The notes below the pieces were generated by a model. That model ran no database searches and was not told the origin of the DNA. It saw nothing but the letters and a program-made list of their open reading frames with translations. 64,000 nt of DNA, from contig NW_019211456.1 in the NCBI RefSeq assembly GCF_002443255.2, positions 49,164,486 to 49,228,485 on the forward strand, written 5' to 3'. The translations under genes and the position numbers were made by a program. Below are positions 1-13,242 of the stretch, piece by piece (the stretch's first letter is position 1; each line of letters starts with the position of its first letter). This stretch comes from Varroa destructor. Its lineage: Eukaryota; Arthropoda; Arachnida; Mesostigmata; Varroidae.

Positions 1-191
1 ACTAATAGAGATAAACCATTGATTTCAGGGATATAACGGGCCACTTTGATCATACACACTTCTTTTCGCTATACGCATTATAAAATTAACTCTGTCATTG
101 CATATCTAAAAGGGCACAAATTTGTTTATCGTTTGAACTAGCTACTAAACATTTCGGTTTCAACACTTGTAGCCAGAGCGACGAAAACGCC

Positions 192-195
<4 letters not shown>

Positions 196-222
<27 letters not shown>
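196..222. repeat. (TA)n microsatellite
   Basis: Uninterrupted alternating TA for 27 bp, followed by a short TG run. A simple-sequence repeat with no coding context. Confidence 0.95.
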
Positions 223-228
<6 letters not shown>

Positions 229-1337
229 ATATACTGTTGTTTTACCCGATGTTATGACAAAATACAGTTACGGTTAGCTTTATTAATAAGCATGCTCCGA
301 TCGCTGGCCTATTGGCCAAATTAGGTACTCATTCATAAGAGTACGATGATCGTACCTGATACGAAGATAATACGATGACATACAATCAATTTGGGCTGCT
401 TCTACGGCTGTCGAGATAATTTTGCGCTCGCTTTTCATTAGGATCTACTAATGCAACGCCTGTAAAATCGGATTGAGTTAATCACTTCTTAATTTTCCGA
501 ATGTGTTACACTGCTTTGGAGCTAAAAGCATCAAATCTTTTGCTGAGTATATATAGAGCTCCAGCGAAACGCAGCAGCGGATCAGACGCCCTCTAACGCC
601 TTCAACAAAAACGATTTTCTATATTTCTAAGACAATGTTGTTTAAACGCACCGAAATTCAGGTGGTATGGTTCAGAGATAAATAGAGCCACATGCTATAA
701 CATTGCTCACAGTCACCCAATCAGACACATGGCAGAGATCGTTAAAATCGTCCTGTAAGCCCATCATATTCTCCAGACCCTGTGCCGATCGATTGCCATG
801 TTGTTTAACCGCTAGCTAAATAAACAACACATATGACAGTTAAAAAGATTTTAAAAATTGGATGGGCGCAGCCCGTAGATTCAGGGTGAAGGTTTCTGAA
901 AGAGATGAAAAAAATTAATTAAACAAGGGAGAAAGAAGAAAATTATGGCAAATACAGAATCTGCCTTTGACGAGTGAACAGCGATGTTCCTCATTGAAAG
1001 CCGAAAACATAGTAAGCACATATTACTTCCGAGCCCAGTCATACATCAAGTATCCTACGTAATACAGCAGACAATTACGACCGCTGCTATGGTGATTGCA
1101 TCCTAGTACAAAAACAATTGAATATATATAAGAGTCATAATAACTAAAGTTATCCCACTTTTATTAAAATACGCTAAAGTGCCTCCGTTAATAGGACGAG
1201 GTGACATCTAACTGCAGAAGTCACGTAACATAAATAGTGTCCATATATCCAGGTGTGTTATTCTTTGCAAAGTTTTCAAATTAATGTTTTTTTTATTTCT
1301 TAACGTGAAACAACAGCAAAACGGTACCTGCGACCTT

Positions 1338-1351
1338 GAGCTAGCTAGCTC
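1338..1351. repeat. 14-bp perfect palindrome GAGCTAGCTAGCTC
   Basis: The sequence equals its own reverse complement over 14 bp and contains two overlapping GCTAGC units. It could be a dimeric binding site or chance; nothing around it decides. Confidence 0.7.
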
Positions 1352-1536
1352 GCTTTATTCGAATGTCTAATTCATCTTTTTACAGAAATATGTTTTACTA
1401 GACAAACCGAAATTCAGCGTGAGTGTATAAAGGGCAACGGTTCATTTTGCAAGATGGCACATGTCTGCAGTTTTTGTTAGTTTTCTTAGATGGCGTTTAC
1501 AAACTAATAACATGTGTTCGAAACGATCCATTGTGC

Positions 1537-1557
1537 CAGCAGCAGCAGCAGCAGCAG
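1537..1557 (+). repeat. (CAG)7 trinucleotide repeat
   Basis: Seven uninterrupted CAG units. They lie inside a 148-codon open frame on the minus strand, where they read as a run of alanine. That frame otherwise has no recognisable motif, so I treat the repeat as non-coding. Confidence 0.9.
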
Positions 1558-2812
1558 TGTGCCTTAGCTTGCTATCGGTTTTGTCATAGCCAAATGTGAG
1601 AAACACACGACTAATATAATTAGTTAGCGCGTCATCATCTATGTGTAATCTGTACGGGGCAACCATTACGGTAAACAGCAACCCCATACAGCCACTATTA
1701 TTACATAAGTGCGGACAATTAGTTCTTGTTTTTTTTTTTTCGTAAATTCCGATTGCGTGCAATGTCGAATGGCCCGGCAACGATTCGGGACGGGTAGACC
1801 TCTTACGACTTGTTCGCTTCGTCAACAAGAATCTATAAACAACATTAATAACATCGATAGAGCGAACCCAATGTTGCTGCTGAGACATTTAGTCCCTTGC
1901 CAGCAGACTTTCTTCCGTTCGCTAATCAATTCCAATTAGTTGGAAGGTAGAGGAAACCGGAGTACCGACTACTGCCACTGTCGTGCAGTCACTAATTAGT
2001 ATGTTTACCTGTCTAAATGGGTGCATGTGTATTTCAAATCGTGGCTTATCTCGCGTTCGGGTAAGTACTACAATAACTGTATGGTCTAAGTTTCATGTTA
2101 GAGTATGAAGACAAAGCTTTCAACCAGTTTGCTACATTTGGCCTCGACCTGCAACATATCAAACACCCGAACCGTGAGGTGCACGTACGAACATTTCACC
2201 TGGGCGCATTTTTGGTCCCCGGTCGAGAAACCCGCAAAGAGCAGGCACCCTACTGTAAAATACTCTTTGTCATGGTTTTTTTTTTTTATCGATTATTGGC
2301 TATCCAGTTTATTGGATCAGTGAGATGGTGGGTCTGCGATGTCTGTGCTTCTTATGGATGAAGAAACGCGCAAGACGTGACGTTTGTTGCAATGGTCACG
2401 GACAGCGTTGCGACGATCGAAGTGTTATCTTGCAGGTGACAGTCGTCACCTCTTATCGTCACTCACTATTATGGTAGGTGCTAGTATTATACTAAGCGGG
2501 ATGAAAAGTCAAAAATATTTTTTATACAAGAAATACTTTTCGCTCTCAGAGCAAGCTATTTCGCTAAACGTATTTTTTGTACGACATTGAATCGTAGTAT
2601 GTTCATTATTACCGTAACAGGATTAATTAGCCTAACGATAACTGCTATATGGCCACTTTTTTACCTTCATATGTCTCATCAAAAGAGTATTAGAGCTCTT
2701 CGCCCAGCGCGTTAAATTGCAGAATATACTAAGATACAGACATTTCGAACGCCCGCATTCTGATGTGCCGACAACCTATGCATAATATGGCGGCTAGCTA
2801 AAATCCCCAAGA

Positions 2813-2826
2813 CTAAGTTAACTTAG
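2813..2826. repeat. 14-bp perfect palindrome CTAAGTTAACTTAG
   Basis: Self-complementary over 14 bp, centred on GTTAAC. No neighbouring gene; significance unknown. Confidence 0.7.
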
Positions 2827-4258
2827 CAAATTCATAGCTATAATCAATCTAGACTTTTCGGTACGATCTGTGCAGCTCGGTGATCCATGACGTGTATTAA
2901 AAAATAACGTATCTCATTATTTCGGACAAATCGGGCAAGGAATACAGACTGGCAGATTTTCCATCCTAACCGGCAGTCTGACGGCGTGAGAAACACAGAA
3001 CCAACTATATTCGTATACCTTTAGCTTTATTATCGCGCGTAAAAACATTTCAATTTAATTGAACTCTATCTAGTCATCTGTCAACCCTGACAGCGCAACA
3101 ATACACGCGATTTGATCGGAAGGGTGCCACATGTTATTTTTGCAATGGCTGCGTGCGAATGCTCGTTATTACCAAACGCTTATTATAAAAAAAAGAGGAC
3201 GATAGTGTTGTAGAACAGAATTCTGCACAGTTCGTCGATAAGTTAAGAAGTTTCAAGTAATAGGTCAAATTAGAAAATTGCGCTTCAGGCAAAAAACCGC
3301 TTTCTCCGCAAGTCCTCTTCTTGATCACACTGCCAAGCATTGAGGCTTCCTATAGCACTGGTAATAGGCGCAAGTTTATTTAATTTTTCAACAGTTGTTA
3401 GTGTCAAGTTTTATGTATGCGGTCTTGTCAAGCCATTAATATTCGACATATTGGCGAGAAGTAAAGGGCTCCTTTCAAATCAACTTATTTCATTGGGCAT
3501 CTCGTAAGTTAGAAGCGATACCGTTATGATAATTTGTTTCGTAGATAGACTTTTTCAGTTTTTGTCAAATATCTGATTAGATTTATAGAAAAATTAAGCG
3601 ACTTACTTAAAAACAGGCGAACAAACATCCGGAATCTAAAGCTCCAGTTTTGCACAGAAATTGTTTGTACGTTACTAGATTTTATCTATCGCTGGCAGGG
3701 GTGCCAATATTCGATTGTTTGCCGGACTAGTTTTTGTGTGAATTTATATTTATGCTTTACATTACAGGATGTTCGGTTGCCTCAAACTGTCTGTGTACAA
3801 TGGCGATCTATTTGATTAGCAGAGCAGAAATCAGAGTTGTGCAGAGCTTGCTTAACTGATAGCACACGATACTTGTGCATACAGAGACAACATCTGTACC
3901 TATTATACAATTCGTTCACTGCGTCTAATCTCTAACAGTCTGGTTTTTGGTAGCGCATTTCTGGACATTTTCCTGCGTGTTGAATAACTCTCGTCAGCAA
4001 TACTTGTACCAAATGGCTTGAGCGTGACCCGCACGGGTAGACTCTATGAAAATGTTAGGCTGTCTCTTTTCAGCCTTACGATGTGTCCCTCTCGTGAAGA
4101 CGGTCCTCCTAAACTATCATCGTATTTGACTCATTTTACTAACGGACACCGAGAGGGAAATGCCTGGATCATTTGCTGAGTCATGCCCCTTGTCGCTTTG
4201 ACATCGGGGGCAGGGAACCTCTCCAACAGTATAGTCTGCCTCGCTATCTAAGATCCAG

Positions 4259-4480
4259 TGGCTTCTCCCAACGAGGGATCATCATGGAAGGAAGCTTTTG
4301 GCCAACAGCCTGAGGCGAAACTCTATTCGTCGGGAGGGCTACCGGACAGTGCACGATGTCAAACAGCCTCGTCCCCGGCAGCTTTCGAAGATCATCTAGT
4401 CAGTCTCTATGCTCCTCCATTTAGTGCTGCCGTTCAGACTAGTAACAGCGAGAGCAACAGCAGAAGCCGCAGTAGAAGAA
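4259..4480 (+). CDS. candidate internal exon, unknown protein
   Basis: I do not recognise the product. The frame is open with a composition rich in Ser, Ala and Pro, ending in a serine/arginine-rich stretch (NSRSRSRR). It is bounded upstream by an AG acceptor after a pyrimidine-containing stretch (ending ATCCAG at 4258) and downstream by an excellent donor, GAA|GTAAGA at 4481. Between these sites the length is 222 nt, a multiple of three, with phase 1 at both ends, so the exon would be symmetric. The patch is visibly richer in G+C than its surroundings. Without splicing the frame runs on to a stop at 4504-4506, and an in-frame TAA sits at 4249-4251, just before the acceptor. No domain is visible; it could equally be a chance frame. 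Confidence 0.3.
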
Positions 4481-5421
4481 GTAAGAACGATAGCATGTCA
4501 TGGTAGTATATAGTTACCTAGGTGGTGCTGTGTCAGGTAAGGATAGAGCAGAATAAGGAGTTACTGTGGGGTGCTGGTTCTACGGATTCCAGAAACAGAT
4601 TCTGCATTGTACAATACAATTAGTTATCCCTAACTAGACCTATAAACATCAAAATTACACTCAAACTACACACGGTCGAAACAAAGCCATTGTAGCTTGT
4701 GCTAGATTGACCTGACTATCCTACTGCGAAAAATTTGAGGTTGTCTAAATGTCTGTGTACAGTAAACAAGCACAGGGCCTACTAAGCGAAACCTAAGCTC
4801 CTGCCAATGGACTTGGTTACAAAATGTTGGCCTTCACTAGCAGTTAAATGAATAGCAAATGAAAGCAATACATCTGGATTTGAATTTCAAACGAGTCACA
4901 GTTATAAAGGTGGTTATGAGTACATCTCATGAGATGCAAGTCTGACCCTCACAATGTACGCATGTCACAAATGTATACGGACCGATGAATAAACATGAAC
5001 TTTGAGATCAGCTAGCGCCTTGAGTTCATCTCATCGCTGCATGACCTCATGCACCTCAGCGTCTAAGGGCTTAATCAAAGCCGCGCGACACTGACAACAA
5101 TACCTACTTAGAGTTCAACACTAATGTGTATATATTGTTTGGATATATTGGACTATTGGATATATAAGAACTATATTCTGATACTTGTTTCGCTATATTT
5201 TAGTTACGATAACGATCGCCTTGTCTTAAAATACCGAGTTAATTATTTACTAATAACTGTCGCGGATCGAGTCCGGGGATGGTCCCGGGGGACGCCGTTG
5301 TCGACACAACGTCAATGTGTCTTTCGTCTAGGGCCACAGTGCCATATTGCTTTGCTACAACGATGTCGCTCCCAAATCTAAAGTTAGAAGAATGAAAATG
5401 GACCGTCGAAAATGGAATAAA

Positions 5422-5436
5422 GATCGATCGATCGAT
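5422..5436. repeat. (GATC)n run
   Basis: Tandem GATC units, self-complementary along the whole tract. Short and without coding context. Confidence 0.9.
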
Positions 5437-6354
5437 GGCGATCCAGCCAGAATGATGGAGGAAGGCAGGCAGACGGGGGTGAAAGTTGCACTTGAAGGAT
5501 GACCATTCCCTAAGCGATGATCTGCCTTTCACACACTGAGAGCCTTTACTTTCGCAGGCGATCCTTGCCGTAAAGTTCAACCAAAACAATCACAGCGATA
5601 GGTAGCTCATCTGATAAGGCGTTTACCGCTGGACGTATCTGATATATAGACAAAAGTTGTACATTGGGATCAAGATACACAAACGAAAATTGCATCTAAA
5701 CTTGTTTATGATCGTTGTTTCGAAAGCACTGGTTATCTCCTCTCATTACAGTTTAACTTTGCTCTTACAGTAACAAAACGATTACACTGCCTCGCAGACA
5801 ATAGCTGAACGTAAAAGACGGCCACGATTCGGATAGTATTATTGTATTTAGATAGCATTAATATATTTTACTGCTGGGGTTGCTTCTGCCGCAGGCCGGT
5901 CGGGACAAGGACGTGCCTGCCAAGCCGTTTCTCTTATCATGATTATCGCTAATCACCATTGCATTTGGATTCTGGTGGATCCGCCCTTGTGCTGATGGCT
6001 AGTTAAGCTTATCTTCCACTGCACCATTGCCGCGCTGACGTCAAGACATCAACATATCAGGAAGCGTTAGCCAACAAACTACTTGATATTCCCGTGTGCG
6101 ATTCTCGTGATTATTAAAATAATTAGAAGATATACAGATCAGTTAGTAAATACACGGGCATTTCGTGACAGAATGAAGGGGCGAGCAAGATATCACGGAA
6201 TGATTTGCATACAAGCGAAAGTCGGATGGCAGGGGAAGCATGCTAGGGTAATCGATGCCCAAAATATGTCACTGTTTTTAAGATGGACTATGTAACGATC
6301 GGCAGCTGTCAAAAGGATGTATCGCAAACCTCTAGCTTCGGTAGTAACAGTTTA

Positions 6355-6372
6355 AATAATAATAATAATAAT
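6355..6372 (+). repeat. (AAT)6 microsatellite
   Basis: Six tandem AAT units in an AT-rich non-coding context. Confidence 0.95.
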
Positions 6373-9300
6373 ATTCTAAATATATTCTGATGACTTGCTT
6401 CAGCCAGTTAGCACGTTATTAGAAAATCCACCTAGGCGGACAAATTATTTGAATGTAAGAACGACAGAATAAACAAATATATATATAGAAGCCGGAAATA
6501 CACTTTGAGGACGTTCTTTGCAAGCACACTCTTGTGGATACCTATAAAAATTAACAGATAATTTAGCCTTGCAAGTTTTTGTGTTTGATGTTTATTCGCT
6601 AGCGGAGCTAGACAGCTTTCGTTGCGTATTGTTTTTTTGTTGCTTTATGACACGATAAGTTATACTGTGCAGGGAAGTTTCGTATTCCCGTTGATGTCAC
6701 CGGCGAAAACGAATAGCACTTCTGTTGTGGTAACTCTGTCTTCATTCCAGTCTAATGGAAATGTAAAGACACAAGAAATACATTTATCAACGTTCCAATG
6801 AAAGGATCCGTTAAGGTCTGCACGATGCGTTATGTACATGTGTATGCATCCGCTATCGAAAGGGTCGATCGGGTCACCAACTTCTGGGATGCTTACCAGC
6901 ACCGCTAGACGTCGTGCTTAACCTATACACATACGCCAATGTACACCGTAAAAAAATGCCCGATTATTTCCATCTAAGTGTATGGCCGCTGCACCGGGCG
7001 GCGACACTGTTCGCTTACGAAGGCATTTGTGTAAAATATTCTTATAACTGTTAAGTTAGCTGCATGTTTCTAAGTTATTTTTACAGTGGAACACTGGTCC
7101 ACGAAGAAGTGGCCGAGAACGCCAGGAGATTCCGTTATGTTTTAATATTATACTAAAATTGTCTCTGAATATTGATCGTGTGACGGCTCTAAGTGTTTTT
7201 AGAACGACGCTTCTAGATACGACAGAATGTTCCAAGTAAATATCATTCTTTCGTTGTTTTTCGTTATATCGTTATGGCTTTAAAGAGTGAACCGGCATGG
7301 TAAACGGATCGCTATCGAACCCCATTTAACTGTAACAGGAAGAACAGGTCTTTCGCGCAAATCATTACCTAGTCGAATTGAGATAATAGAGACAAATGGG
7401 CAGACATTTGATTTAGTAAAGTCACAGTCAAGAACGCGCAACCGCACAAGGTACCTTCCAACAATTTACCCTATATTAATAAATAGGTCATTTAGGTCCT
7501 ATTGCAATCAACTACGTCGGTTATAGGTGACAACCCAAGCGACATCCCACATTAAGTGGTCTACGGGGATCTGTGCCCAAAATGGCCGTTGTTAATTATC
7601 GCTATTTTATGCTACGGCTGACGCATTTGTTGTATTACGTGTCGTTGATTGCATGATGTTTATTCTGTAACAAACAGCCATTTACCATGTACGCTGTTCC
7701 TGCTCGAGGCTGGTGCTGCTGAAATGTTTATCAGATGTCATATTTGAACTCCCGTCATGTTTGATCCCCGCTTATTCCACTGACCACATATCTATCTAAA
7801 GCTAAATAGTTATTTGAAAACTGCGAGCTCGGGAACAACAGCACTCAGTCCCGTACGTTTTCGGTAGTATCAGTACATGCTGATATGTGATATGATCGAA
7901 TGAACGTCATTGAAGCTAAGTAGAAATACTCTGAGACGGTACAATATGAGCGCAAGCATCACCTGAGCTGTACCCCACTCTCAATATCGTAATAGCAGCC
8001 ATTATTCATTTTGACGAAAAAAGCCGATGAAGTCTTTTTTCAAGTTGTCCCGTATTTGGATATTATGACTGTTTCTTGTTACAGTCGAATGCTTACGCAG
8101 GACGACCAAGTTTAAGCTCCTGTATCGTTGAGCCACTCGTTTTCTACTTAACCTTTTTGTTAAACCGCTCATACTTACGATGAGACCTGTGCCTATAAGA
8201 TTTCTTCAGGCGTTGGTTCATACTGTTGTGCAGCTCTATCGAGGATCGCCTTGAGTCTATATTCAATGAAAAAGAAACCAATATAAGTAGTGTGGGTCAT
8301 GTGTTATTGTTGCATCTGATTATCTGTTTGCCGTAGAATACTCTGCAATAGATTTTCCACTTATCCCATGTAGAATAGGGTACTGTGCTTGCATCAAGAA
8401 GTATTCAAATCTATTTACCCTTATTCATTCCTTAGTTATCAGCTCGATTTGATTTATTTATCGATAATGACTAGTCCGCATGCAATTGTAAACCCAGCTT
8501 GGTCCATTACTGGAAAAAGAATCAGCCTAACCAATATCGAAACTGCTCCGCTAAGAAAGCATAGAACACGTTTCGTTGTCCAGTAGGACGCACGTCAGGT
8601 GCTTCCCTGCAGCAATTCTCTCGAGAATTGACAGTCTTGCGATCTACGGCTTCTAAGTAGATAGGCCTGTTGTTCGAAATGCAACCGATCGGCCGTAGAA
8701 AAGGGCAAGAGAAAAAAGACAAAGTAGATGGGCTTTCCTTTCGGACATCACTTAGACGGCAAAAGGTATGTTCTCTTAGAGGTGGATGGCTCTTGCTGCC
8801 ATTCCACGCTGTTTTCCTTACCTTCCAGTAGGAACGTAGTGTGTAGGCCATCGTCCTGCACTCGCGAAGGGAAACAAACACGGTAGACGCGGAACAGCCA
8901 GTGACCTAATGAGAAAGTGAGTTCAGCATATGATATCCTTACTTAATCTTAGAGAAACTTACAAGTTGCGTTTATCCTCATGCTGGTACCATAGCATTTT
9001 TTGTATGCGAACAATTATTCCGATTAAGATAAACTGGTTCACTCTCGTCAAACTTACTCTTCCGAGGCAGATCATTTAACTCAATCAGCTTTTGCGAGCC
9101 GTCACATAAACAATACATGTATTTATGTTACTCTATAATGCCTTTACGCTATCTTTACCTTCGTGTTCGGACCATCGTATCTTCAGTCTCTTCCATTTGA
9201 AAAGTGAGGTGGAGAATGCTCCAAAGCGCCTTAGATGGCCTTCAGTGCTAACTGAGGAACTCGAGCTAATTTTTTTCTATCATTTTTTTTCTTTATAAAC

Positions 9301-10036
9301 GCGGACCAACCGCGTAGGCCATAGTACAGGCACAGTACTGAGACTGTCTTACATTGCCAACGGCAGTCATAGATATAATTACCACGTAATCGTCTGCCAT
9401 TGTCAGGTGTAAAACGGAATGTTCAAAACTGCGTGCACTGATCTAGATCTATTAATTTTCCAGGCAAACTTTGTTTAATAATGTTTATATCGGATCCAGC
9501 GGCTTCAGTCCTTCGTAAGCGGATAGTTACAACGTGACAGGAAAGGTCGTTGCATCGTAGTATCGGACACCGCTTGCATGTTTGTTTGCCCTAGTTAGTT
9601 TGTGCAGACTGCAAAATTCTACCTTGAGAGTACTGCTCAAAAGTGATTTGTTACAGAGCACATTTTATTTGGCTCTTTTTCAACTTGTTGACGCTTTTTG
9701 AACTAACATAATTGTCAAATAGAACCACTTCTCTGGGGCGATGCCTACTAACAAAATTGGGCGTAACGCTCGAAGCATTCCTTTGTAGGTAAACAATAGT
9801 ATGCGCAACAAACATTTTTAGCTGGCCCCGCGTTTCTTTCACCTATAAACAGATGAATAAACGAGGCAGCTAAACAAAAAAAAAAACGGACGCTTTGCGA
9901 TTTGGAGAAAAAAGAGCCTGAAAAGAAAAAAAAATACTAAACATTACTTATGCATTAATGTCAAACAAACAGCCATCGGTATACGTGGTGCTTATTAAAT
10001 GATCGGGTTCAATAATATCCCGAGTATTGATTACAC

Positions 10037-10051
10037 TATATATATATATAT
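10037..10051. repeat. (TA)n microsatellite
   Basis: Alternating TA for 15 bp; no other feature nearby. Confidence 0.95.
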
Positions 10052-13006
10052 GCACTCAAACGGTATTGCGTTTACGTTGTTTACAGCCATCAACAGCTTT
10101 TGGTCTGTGTCTAACAGCCTGGATAAAGCGGAACCCACTGATCAATCCTGATGACTGTAGTTCTGTTTAAACGACAACTGAATGATGACTAGTTCGCCGT
10201 AGCTGGATACGATCGATTTCCATATCGGTTACAATGGTCTTTAAATAAATTACGTCATCTACAGGTATTTTTTGTATAGTTCACTTACAGAGTTACTGCC
10301 TGATAAATACTGTCAAAAAAACGTTGTTATACGAAAATGTAATTCTAGATTTTTTCACATGTCGTAGGCAGTCGCTCCGAGAAAAGCTCGATCAGTTCTG
10401 ATCTGTGAGCCTCTATTTAACTAAGGCTTTTTTTCTGTGTCAAAATACGTATCAGGTGAAGACTGTTGTGTACGTTTGCAACTTTATGAACTTGAAGAAA
10501 TGCATCTTGAAGATACTACTTCGATAAGCAGTAACTATACGTCAACACGTACTGTTTGATAAATTTATGGACAGCTAAGAAAGAAGGCATTTTATAAGTA
10601 TGACGAGCTCGAAGGCGCTAGCGGAAGTAAAGGCCGGATGACAGTAGAAATCGCTAAAGGAGTTTTTAATTTTTTTTTTGTGTCTGCAGAAATCATTATA
10701 TTGTTAATGTAGCTCGCTTGCAAATGTATCGTCTTACATTTTGATAGCCATTTGCCGACGACAGCGCATTGCTATTTGGAGTGTGTCAATCGATATTGCT
10801 TAGCTTGATCATTTGCCTGCATCGGAGGCTCTGTGTCCTTACAAGGCCTTCAGCAATCAATGACTTAGACAGCGAATGACAAGCGCATAAAAAACTTTGT
10901 ACAAACTCAAACGTAGGGTGTATAAAATGGTTATCATTCGGCTTGCTTTTTAGAATTAGAGACGGTCGTGGCTGGCTCCTTTTATGATTCGCTCAGATTA
11001 AAAACAATACAAAGTTACGTGCTGCCGTTGGTTTGCTGAACAACACGAAGTAACGAGCGTTTTGATGTAGCTTCCAAAATCTCATCTGTCCCCCTGAAAA
11101 GTTTTCCTGTAAAGGTATGGCTTTAGAGGGATACTGTTTTTTGGTTCTTTAAGCAGCTTTAATATTTTTCTAGCGTGGATCGAGATTCGCGCGTGTTACT
11201 AAATCGAGCTAAAATACAGGAACACGAAAAAGACAAATGGGTTCAACGGACTTGTCGCAAATGCTGGTATCGGGTGCAGCTTGGAAGTAACTGAAAGAAA
11301 TTTCTGGATGGAACTTGGACCCCTCAACTACTCCCAAACATATATATTAACGTCACCGGGCGACCCATGTGAGAAAACACCATCTTCATCAGCTCGTACA
11401 ACGGCCTGCCTTTGTTCATTGATACTACATTTGTCATCTAATATTTACATACACTCTAGGATGACGCGTTCCTCTGATGTTCGTGCTATAGGATCGACAC
11501 GCACACTCATTTGTGATAAAAAGTTTTTACCAAATACTCTTTTTCATTGATTCCGAAGAACATCTGTCATATCGAAATAATGGGCTACTTACTTAACATT
11601 TTCCGTTTTCCAACTTAAGTCGCAGCAGAGAAACCGTCTAGGAAGCCGCCCCTTAAGTGCATTAATCTTGTGCTACTTCAGATCTCGCTCCCTTGCTCTT
11701 CCAGATTGGACGAATGGTATGTTTGTATAGAAGCCGCTCGAAGCAAAGCATTCTGGCCACATCGACCGAGGCCGATAGGGTTTACCAAGGACGCTCTTAG
11801 CGGTCAGCTCTGTAGACTAGAGGCCCTCAAAAACACTCAGAATGTATTCATAAAATGATCATTCGAAGCCAGAATAGAATGCTACTGGGTTTCAGTTAAA
11901 ATGTTGTCACCTATCACCAATGCTATCACTTGTTTCGAAATTGAGAATGTATACGTTACGTACTTCCGTAACAGTTACAAACGCAATTTAATAGTAACTT
12001 GTACGGTTGTAGTTGCTGGTGCGTGTCGTGCGGTTATGAATTGCATCGCAGATCATCACCTCGTCATTGGCGGCTGGTTTGCAGTATTGAAAGGCTCTAC
12101 ATAGTCAGGTCAAGCATTACAGGATAGCTCAGGACAAAAGGGAAATAACGAACAGTAACGTCACATCTGCCTAGCGTCATTTACCAGTTTTAAAAGAAGA
12201 CGGGCCTTTCTCGTTGATAGGTTCACTGGACTTGCCCTCAAGATAGTTTAGAAAATTACATATTACGGTATTATCGAAGAACTGTGATCCTATTTCAAAA
12301 CTTTTTAGCTCATAAACATTCTGTGCAGAGACATCGAATTGCCGTACGGTGCTAACTAACAACACCAGCTTTTTTTATAATACACCATTAGCAGCTAGAG
12401 CCATATTGCTTAAAGTCGGCTTACTTTAGCATCACCTTCTCACTATCCCATTGTTCTATATATGTACATACGGATATTTTTGAAAATGTGCCTCGGCTTA
12501 ATCAACTCAGACAATTATCGAAGTTCAATAACAAGTGGAGGTTGTGCGTCATATGATTAAAAATGAATCTTTGAATACAGGAATCAAACAAACGAGATAA
12601 TTCCTTATTGTGCTAAATAGCATTGTTGTGTATTATGGATAGTGGAGAACACGCTCGATGCAGATCCCTGTAGAAATGTTCTAGCGTAGGCTAGTAAATG
12701 GATACATTATGGATTTTAAAACTAGTACCTTGAGCAGCACTTTCGGGTTCGCAGTGTTGATGTTCAACATTATTCGAATACTAACTTCAAGCAATTCAGG
12801 CCATTTGTCCATCCAAGGACAAAGGTGGCCTCGTGAAGTAAACGGTAGCACTATGATCTTGTTAAGTGCTGGCGACAGTGAATATCGGCAATGGGAGTAA
12901 TTCAGCGTCTGTAAAGTGAGTGCTTCAATGTCACTATGTAATTGTCAACTCTATTATATATAAACGTGTGCGTACACGTAGCGTTAGCGTAGCTGCGATT
13001 ACGCCT

Positions 13007-13201
13007 TTAGAAAATGCCATGGCGACCGTAGCAAGTACAGGAACGGCAATATTCCGCGACCAATTGGATGCGCTTAATCGTTAGATAGATATTTCTGTTC
13101 GACAGCCCTAGCCCACCACGGCAAACTTCTGAATGTGTTACTACTGTGCGTATGTAGGTTCTTAGTAGCGAGCAACAGACCATATTCGCCGGTTTCGACA
13201 T
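13007..13201 (-). CDS. candidate 64-residue small ORF behind a TATA box
   Basis: Unrecognised product, 64 residues from a true ATG at 13201 to a stop at 13007. It starts MSKPANMVCC and carries a cysteine cluster near the C terminus (CRSCTC). It is listed only because of its position: its ATG lies about 35 nt downstream of TATAAAAA on the same strand, which would leave a very short leader. A purine-rich tract lies further upstream. It has no signal peptide and no known domain. A chance ORF below a chance TATA box is a fair alternative. Confidence 0.15.
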   Translation of the reverse strand: MSKPANMVCCSLLRTYIRTVVTHSEVCRGGLGLSNRNIYLTIKRIQLVAEYCRSCTCYGRHGIF

Positions 13202-13232
13202 CAAAATGGCGCTTGTTCAAAACCTTGGCCTG

Positions 13233-13242
13233 TTTTTATATC
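13233..13242 (-). promoter_or_regulatory. TATA box (GATATAAAAA) with upstream GAGA-rich tract
   Basis: On the minus strand the sequence reads GATATAAAAA, a good TATA element, framed by GGCC on both sides. Upstream on that strand (13260-13400) is a purine-rich tract with repeated GAGAG units of the kind bound by GAGA factor in arthropod promoters. An expected start point about 30 nt downstream would fall near 13205-13210. No clear initiator is visible. Confidence 0.3.

Larger units (their letters stand above)
1..4258. other. non-coding stretch, AT-rich
   Basis: No exon or RNA gene can be supported here. The stretch holds a TA microsatellite near 200, a CAG run at 1537, two perfect 14-bp palindromes (1338 and 2813), short A/T runs, and open frames of chance length. 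Towards its end (about 4000) the base composition becomes richer in G and C, leading into the candidate exon that follows. Confidence 0.6.
4511..13006. other. non-coding stretch
   Basis: No supported gene. It contains a GATC-type run (5422), an AAT run (6355), a TA run (10037), poly-A and poly-T tracts near 9880-9930, and scattered open frames of chance length. The minus-strand frame at 5239-5589 has 116 codons but no motif, start context or splice support. Confidence 0.55.

Noticed and set aside
1442..1888. 148-codon minus-strand frame
   Set aside because: Length is at chance expectation, it contains an alanine run from the CAG repeat, and shows no domain or splice support.
5239..5589. 116-codon minus-strand frame
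   Set aside because: No motif, no good start context, no splice sites; the plus strand is also partly open.
10751..10780. PFADDSALLFG in a plus-strand frame, resembling the catalytic ADD block of reverse transcriptases
   Set aside because: The frame is closed by a TAG two codons upstream and no other RT block is found on either side, unlike the real relic at 46.7-47.3 kb.
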